Assembly: GCA_003022685.1 (NCBI GenBank)
Contig: PXSV01000061.1
Span: 1 to 10,112, forward strand
Direction of reading: 5' to 3'
Length of the DNA: 10,112 nucleotides
Source: Halobacteriales archaeon SW_9_67_24
GTDB taxonomy: Archaea > Halobacteriota > Halobacteria > Halobacteriales > Halococcaceae
The notes beneath the pieces were generated by a model, which was not told the DNA's origin, searched no databases, and worked only from the letters and a program-made list of their open reading frames with translations. Shown piece by piece: positions 7,717 to 10,112 of this stretch (positions are counted from its first letter, which is position 1; each line of letters opens with the position of its first letter). Position numbers and translations under genes: made by a program.

Positions 7717-9204
7717 ATGGACCGACGGCGACCACCGCAGACCGACGAAGGGTGGTACGTGCTCCACGAGTTTCGAGCCGTGGACTGGGACGCGTGGCGG
7801 GCCGCGCCGGACCGCGAACGCGAGCGCGCGATCACGGAAGGCGTGGAGTATCTCGCCTCCCACGAGGCAGTCGAGGACGCCGAGGAAGGCGACTCGGCGG
7901 TCTTCAGCGTACTCGGCCACAGTAGTGATTTCCTCGTGCTCCACCTCCGACCCACGATGGCCCACCTCGACACCGCCGAACGCCGGTTCGAGCGAACCGC
8001 GCTCGCCGACTTCACCGAGCAGACCGACTCGTATCTCTCGGTCACGGAGGTGTCAGGGTACATGTCCGAGGAGTACTTCGAGGGCGAAGAGGTCGAGGAC
8101 ACGGGGATGGCGAACTACATCGAATCCAGGCTCAAACCCGAGATTCCCGACGCCGACCACGTCTCCTTCTATCCGATGGACAAGCGCCGCGACCCCGAGT
8201 ACAACTGGTACGACCTCCCGTTCGACGAGCGGGCCGACCTCATGGCGGGCCACGGCGACATCGGCCGGGAGGACGCGGGCCGGGTCACCCAGATCATCTC
8301 GGGGAGCGTTGGCCTCGACGACCACGAGTGGGGCGTCACCCTCTTTGCGGACGACCCTGCGGACATCAAGGAGCTGCTCTACGAGATGCGCTTCGACCCG
8401 TCGAGTTCGCGCTACGCCGAGTTCGGCCGCTTTCGCTTCGGCCGGCGCTTCCCGCCAGGCGATCTCGGCGCGCTGCTCGACGGCGAACCGATCCCAACGG
8501 GCGAGGACACCGGCCATCCCCACGGCGACGCGAGCGCACACGGTGAGAGCCACGACGAAGCGAGCCAGCACGACGACCGAAACGACCACGCCACGGACGA
8601 CGAAGCCGACATCCGCGACGCGCTCGCCGACGAGGACATCTACGCCGGCCAGCCCCACGGCGAGGACGTCCACGCGATGGTGCTCTACTCCGAGGCCGAC
8701 CCCACGGATCTCGCCGGCGACGTCGACGGTCTCCGCGGGAACTTCGAGCACTACGATACGCACGTCAAGACCGCGGTTTACGAAAATCCCGATGGGGGGG
8801 ATGTGGCGGTCGTGAGCATCTGGGACACCGCGAGCGCCGCCGAGACCGCCGGTGGCTTCCTCGCCGACCTTCCAGGAATCGTCTCGCGTGCGGACGTCGG
8901 CGAACTGGAGGGCGAGGAGGCGGGCTTCGGCACGATGGGCATGTTCTACACCACGAAGCCCGAACACCGCGAGGAGTTCGTCGCGAAGTTCGCCACCGTC
9001 GGCGACCTCCTCGATGACATGGACGGCCACCACGAGACCGACCTCCTCGTCAACCGCGCGGACGAGAACGACATGTTCATCGCCAGCCAGTGGCGCTCGC
9101 GCGAGGACGCGATGGAATTCTTCCGGAGCGATGCGTTCGCCGACACCGTCTCGTGGGGCCAGGACGTGCTCGCGGATCGGCCGCGGCACGTTTTCCTCAC
9201 CTGA
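7717..9204 (+). CDS. pitA: PitA: Cld/HemQ-like heme protein fused to an ABM domain
   Basis: A 495-residue fusion known from halophilic archaea. Residues 1-250 are a chlorite dismutase/HemQ-family domain: FYPMDKRR (151-158), NWYDLPFDERADLMAGHGDIGR (163-184) with the likely proximal heme ligand H179, and EWGVTLFADDP (204-214). Where true chlorite dismutases have the distal Arg, this protein has Q192 (RVTQIISGSVG). The Tyr in FYPMDK corresponds to the catalytic Tyr of coproheme decarboxylases. Heme-biosynthetic (coproheme to heme) or another heme-based role therefore fits better than chlorite detoxification. Residues 260-320 form an acidic His-rich linker with at least eight His. Residues 318-495 resemble antibiotic biosynthesis monooxygenase (ABM) domains, which often act on or bind heme (TMGMFYTTKPEHREEFVAKF, IASQWRSREDAMEFF). 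The gene starts 59 bases after the broken synthetase, without a Shine-Dalgarno site. The stop codon opens an inverted repeat. Confidence 0.9.
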   Translation: MDRRRPPQTDEGWYVLHEFRAVDWDAWRAAPDRERERAITEGVEYLASHEAVEDAEEGDSAVFSVLGHSSDFLVLHLRPTMAHLDTAERRFERTALADFTEQTDSYLSVTEVSGYMSEEYFEGEEVEDTGMANYIESRLKPEIPDADHVSFYPMDKRRDPEYNWYDLPFDERADLMAGHGDIGREDAGRVTQIISGSVGLDDHEWGVTLFADDPADIKELLYEMRFDPSSSRYAEFGRFRFGRRFPPGDLGALLDGEPIPTGEDTGHPHGDASAHGESHDEASQHDDRNDHATDDEADIRDALADEDIYAGQPHGEDVHAMVLYSEADPTDLAGDVDGLRGNFEHYDTHVKTAVYENPDGGDVAVVSIWDTASAAETAGGFLADLPGIVSRADVGELEGEEAGFGTMGMFYTTKPEHREEFVAKFATVGDLLDDMDGHHETDLLVNRADENDMFIASQWRSREDAMEFFRSDAFADTVSWGQDVLADRPRHVFLT

Positions 9205-9270
9205 ACCTTTTTACTGCGGGAGGATCGCGCTCGCTGCGCTCACGCGACCTCCGCTTGCAAAAAAGGTTCA
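9202..9270. repeat. Extended hairpin after pitA (11-bp outer arms), possibly the terminator
   Basis: TGAACCTTTTT (9202-9212) and AAAAAGGTTCA (9260-9270) are perfect inverted copies. Between them GCGG/AGG/TCGCG (9216-9219, 9221-9223, 9225-9229) pairs with CGCGA/CCT/CCGC (9243-9247, 9248-9250, 9251-9254), with G9220 and A9224 bulged. The pitA stop codon is the first three bases of the left arm, and the T-run at 9208-9212 could stop transcription. The inverse copy carries an A-run, so on the other strand it also reads as a T-run. That makes a two-way terminator or a dispersed intergenic repeat possible. Confidence 0.65.
9208..9212 (+). terminator. T-rich termination site after pitA
   Basis: Five T start 4 bases after the pitA stop codon. 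Archaeal RNA polymerase terminates at such U-tracts, and the next plus-strand gene is nearly 400 bases away, so an end of transcription here is expected. Confidence 0.4.
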
Positions 9271-9294
9271 TCAAAAACTCCCGCTCGCTCACTC

Positions 9295-9315
9295 CGGAAG
9301 AGCGAAGCTCTTCCG
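9295..9315. repeat. Perfect 9-bp hairpin with GAA loop
   Basis: CGGAAGAGC (9295-9303) and GCTCTTCCG (9307-9315) are exact inverted copies around a 3-base loop GAA. A further hairpin, TCTCGT (9319-9324) with ACGAGA (9339-9344), follows 3 bases later. The tight spacing suggests a structured RNA or a palindromic repeat unit. No protein site is known to me. Confidence 0.6.
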
Positions 9316-9597
9316 TGCTCTCGTTCGCCGTTCGGCTCACGAGAACTCCGTTCGCTCGCGGTGGAACTGCTGGCGTCTACCGCCACAGCACCGCCGAAGC
9401 CCCCGCTCCCGTTGGTCGCTCGCCCTTCGTCCACCAGGCCCGCAACTGCACCGCCACGCATCCATAAGCCGTCCCCACCGAACGCCTTGCACCAAGCGCT
9501 GTTCAAACCGTTCATGGACGGAAATGGTCGGAAGAGCCGGCAAGACGCCAAACGACCGCAGCCGTTCATCCCTGTCGACGACCACCGTTCGCCCGTC

Positions 9598-9972
9598 ATG
9601 TCCGATGTGTCGCTCGACTCGACCGACGGTCGCTCCGGCACCGACTCGCCAGATGCGGCTCCACCGGTGACGCCCGACACCGCCTTCGCCGCGTTGGCCG
9701 ACCAGCGGCGGCGCATCGTCGCCACCGCGCTCCGCGAGCACACCGGCGACACCATGGCCATCGAGGCGCTCGTCGATTACGTCGTCTCGCAGGGAGCACC
9801 CTCCGGATCGACCCGCCGGCACGCCCACACGTCGATCGCCGACGTCGAACTCCCGAAACTCGACGATTGGAGCCTCGTCGAGTACGACAGCGCCCGGAAA
9901 ACGGTTCGCTACGTCGCCTCACCGCTCGTCGAGGGACTGCTGGCACAGATCACCGAACACGACGACCGATAG
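9598..9972 (+). CDS. DUF7344-type haloarchaeal protein, probable winged-helix regulator
   Basis: A 124-residue protein from the ATG at 9598. The core TAFAALADQRRRIVATALREH (about 28-48), an AIEALVDYV helix (54-62) and ADVELPKLDDWSLVEYD (81-97) match the pattern of the haloarchaeal DUF7344 family, a small winged-helix-like domain often found in putative transcription regulators. The final RKTVRYVASP part would be the wing. The frame stays open upstream to 9361, but those 79 residues are Pro/Ala-rich without family features, and part of the DNA is the hairpin-rich stretch, so I chose 9598. An ATG at 9514 is also possible; no clear TATA box or ribosome site decides it. The gene ends one base before the end of the convergent gene. 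DNA target unknown. Confidence 0.7.
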   Translation: MSDVSLDSTDGRSGTDSPDAAPPVTPDTAFAALADQRRRIVATALREHTGDTMAIEALVDYVVSQGAPSGSTRRHAHTSIADVELPKLDDWSLVEYDSARKTVRYVASPLVEGLLAQITEHDDR

Positions 9973-9973
9973 C

Positions 9974-10112
9974 TCAGTCGCCGGCGTACGCCGCGCCGAT
10001 CGCGTCGAGGTCGGCTCCCTCGACCGAGGACCGAAAGCCCGCCATTCCGTCGTCGCGCTCGATGTCGAAGTCGCGCTCGTAGAGATCGCCAACCCGGTCC
10101 AGTTCTTCGGCC
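9974..10112 (-). CDS. C-terminal end of an unrecognised protein (5' part outside the window)
   Basis: On the minus strand 45 codons are open from the right edge to a TGA at 9976-9974. The visible peptide starts AEELDRVGDLYERDFDIER, is acidic, and ends GAAYAGD. Its acidity and codon use agree with a real haloarchaeal gene, and it meets the DUF7344 gene tail to tail with one base between the stop codons. I do not recognise the family. No motif allows a function. Confidence 0.6.
   Translation of the reverse strand, partial: AEELDRVGDLYERDFDIERDDGMAGFRSSVEGADLDAIGAAYAGD

Larger units (their letters stand above)
9205..9597. other. Gene-free, hairpin-rich intergenic stretch (393 bases)
   Basis: The region between pitA and the DUF7344 gene holds a chain of inverted repeats at 9202-9270, 9295-9315 and 9319-9344. 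Then follows Pro/Ala-coding, G+C-rich sequence with no recognisable product. Frames on both strands are open here only because of base composition. Repeated ctcgct/gcgctc-type words are what haloarchaeal intergenic repeat sequences look like. From one window I cannot show that it recurs. No promoter for the next gene stands out; GTTCAAACC near 9500 is the most A/T-rich spot. Confidence 0.5.

Noticed and set aside
8053..9189. Minus-strand open frame of 378 codons
   Set aside because: Antisense of pitA, whose heme-binding and ABM motifs are clear on the plus strand.
7717..9204. True chlorite dismutase
   Set aside because: The distal Arg needed for chlorite turnover is replaced by Gln (Q192), and the ABM fusion marks the haloarchaeal PitA type.
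9361..9597. N-terminal extension of the DUF7344 protein
   Set aside because: The 79 extra residues are Pro/Ala-rich and unlike the family, which normally begins with a short acidic leader as from 9598.
9240..9761. Minus-strand open frame of 173 codons over the hairpin-rich stretch
   Set aside because: It crosses palindromic repeats and the start of the DUF7344 gene. Its product is low-complexity Ser/Gly/Arg-rich sequence typical of translated intergenic repeats.

Overview
The window comes from a haloarchaeon (class Halobacteria). Four things show this: high G+C with strong third-position bias, very acidic proteins rich in Asp and Glu, TATA-like boxes about 26-28 bases upstream of ATGs with little or no leader, and a chlorite-dismutase/ABM fusion (PitA) described from halophilic archaea. 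The genus cannot be fixed from this sequence.

Layout from left to right. (1) Positions 1-1036, minus strand: a type II NADH dehydrogenase-like flavoprotein, cut by the window edge. (2) A 318-base divergent intergenic region holding both promoters and a strong 13-bp hairpin. (3) 1361-2980, plus: a fusion of a TrkA-N/RCK NAD-binding domain with a DHH/DHHA1 phosphoesterase and an acidic low-complexity tail. (4) 3020-3823, plus: two CBS domains fused to a ParB-like module. (5) 3823-3904: an unexplained nested inverted repeat whose outer arm begins inside the stop codon of gene 4. (6) 4056-5693, plus: the catalytic subunit of a B12-dependent acyl-CoA mutase. It is of the methylmalonyl-CoA mutase family but carries the Phe/Gln pair typical of isobutyryl-CoA mutase. 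(7) 5788-7657, plus: an AMP-forming acetyl-CoA synthetase broken by an inferred deletion of about 107 bp, which removes about 36 conserved residues and shifts the frame. (8) 7717-9204, plus: PitA, a Cld/HemQ-like heme protein fused through a His-rich linker to an ABM domain. (9) 9205-9597: a gene-free stretch full of hairpins that looks like a haloarchaeal intergenic repeat. (10) 9598-9972, plus: a small DUF7344-type protein. (11) 9974-10112, minus: the 3' end of an unrecognised gene, convergent with gene 10.

The mutase and synthetase next to each other suggest short-chain acyl-CoA metabolism: acid activation followed by carbon-skeleton rearrangement. The synthetase as it stands is very probably inactive, and the B12-binding mutase subunit is not in the window. 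The DHH and CBS/ParB genes lie 39 bases apart and both carry nucleotide-related domains. PitA and the NADH dehydrogenase are separate redox/heme genes. I saw no mobile-element protein, CRISPR array, tRNA or rRNA. The best candidates for something undescribed are the nested inverted repeat at 3823-3904 and the specificity of the mutase.
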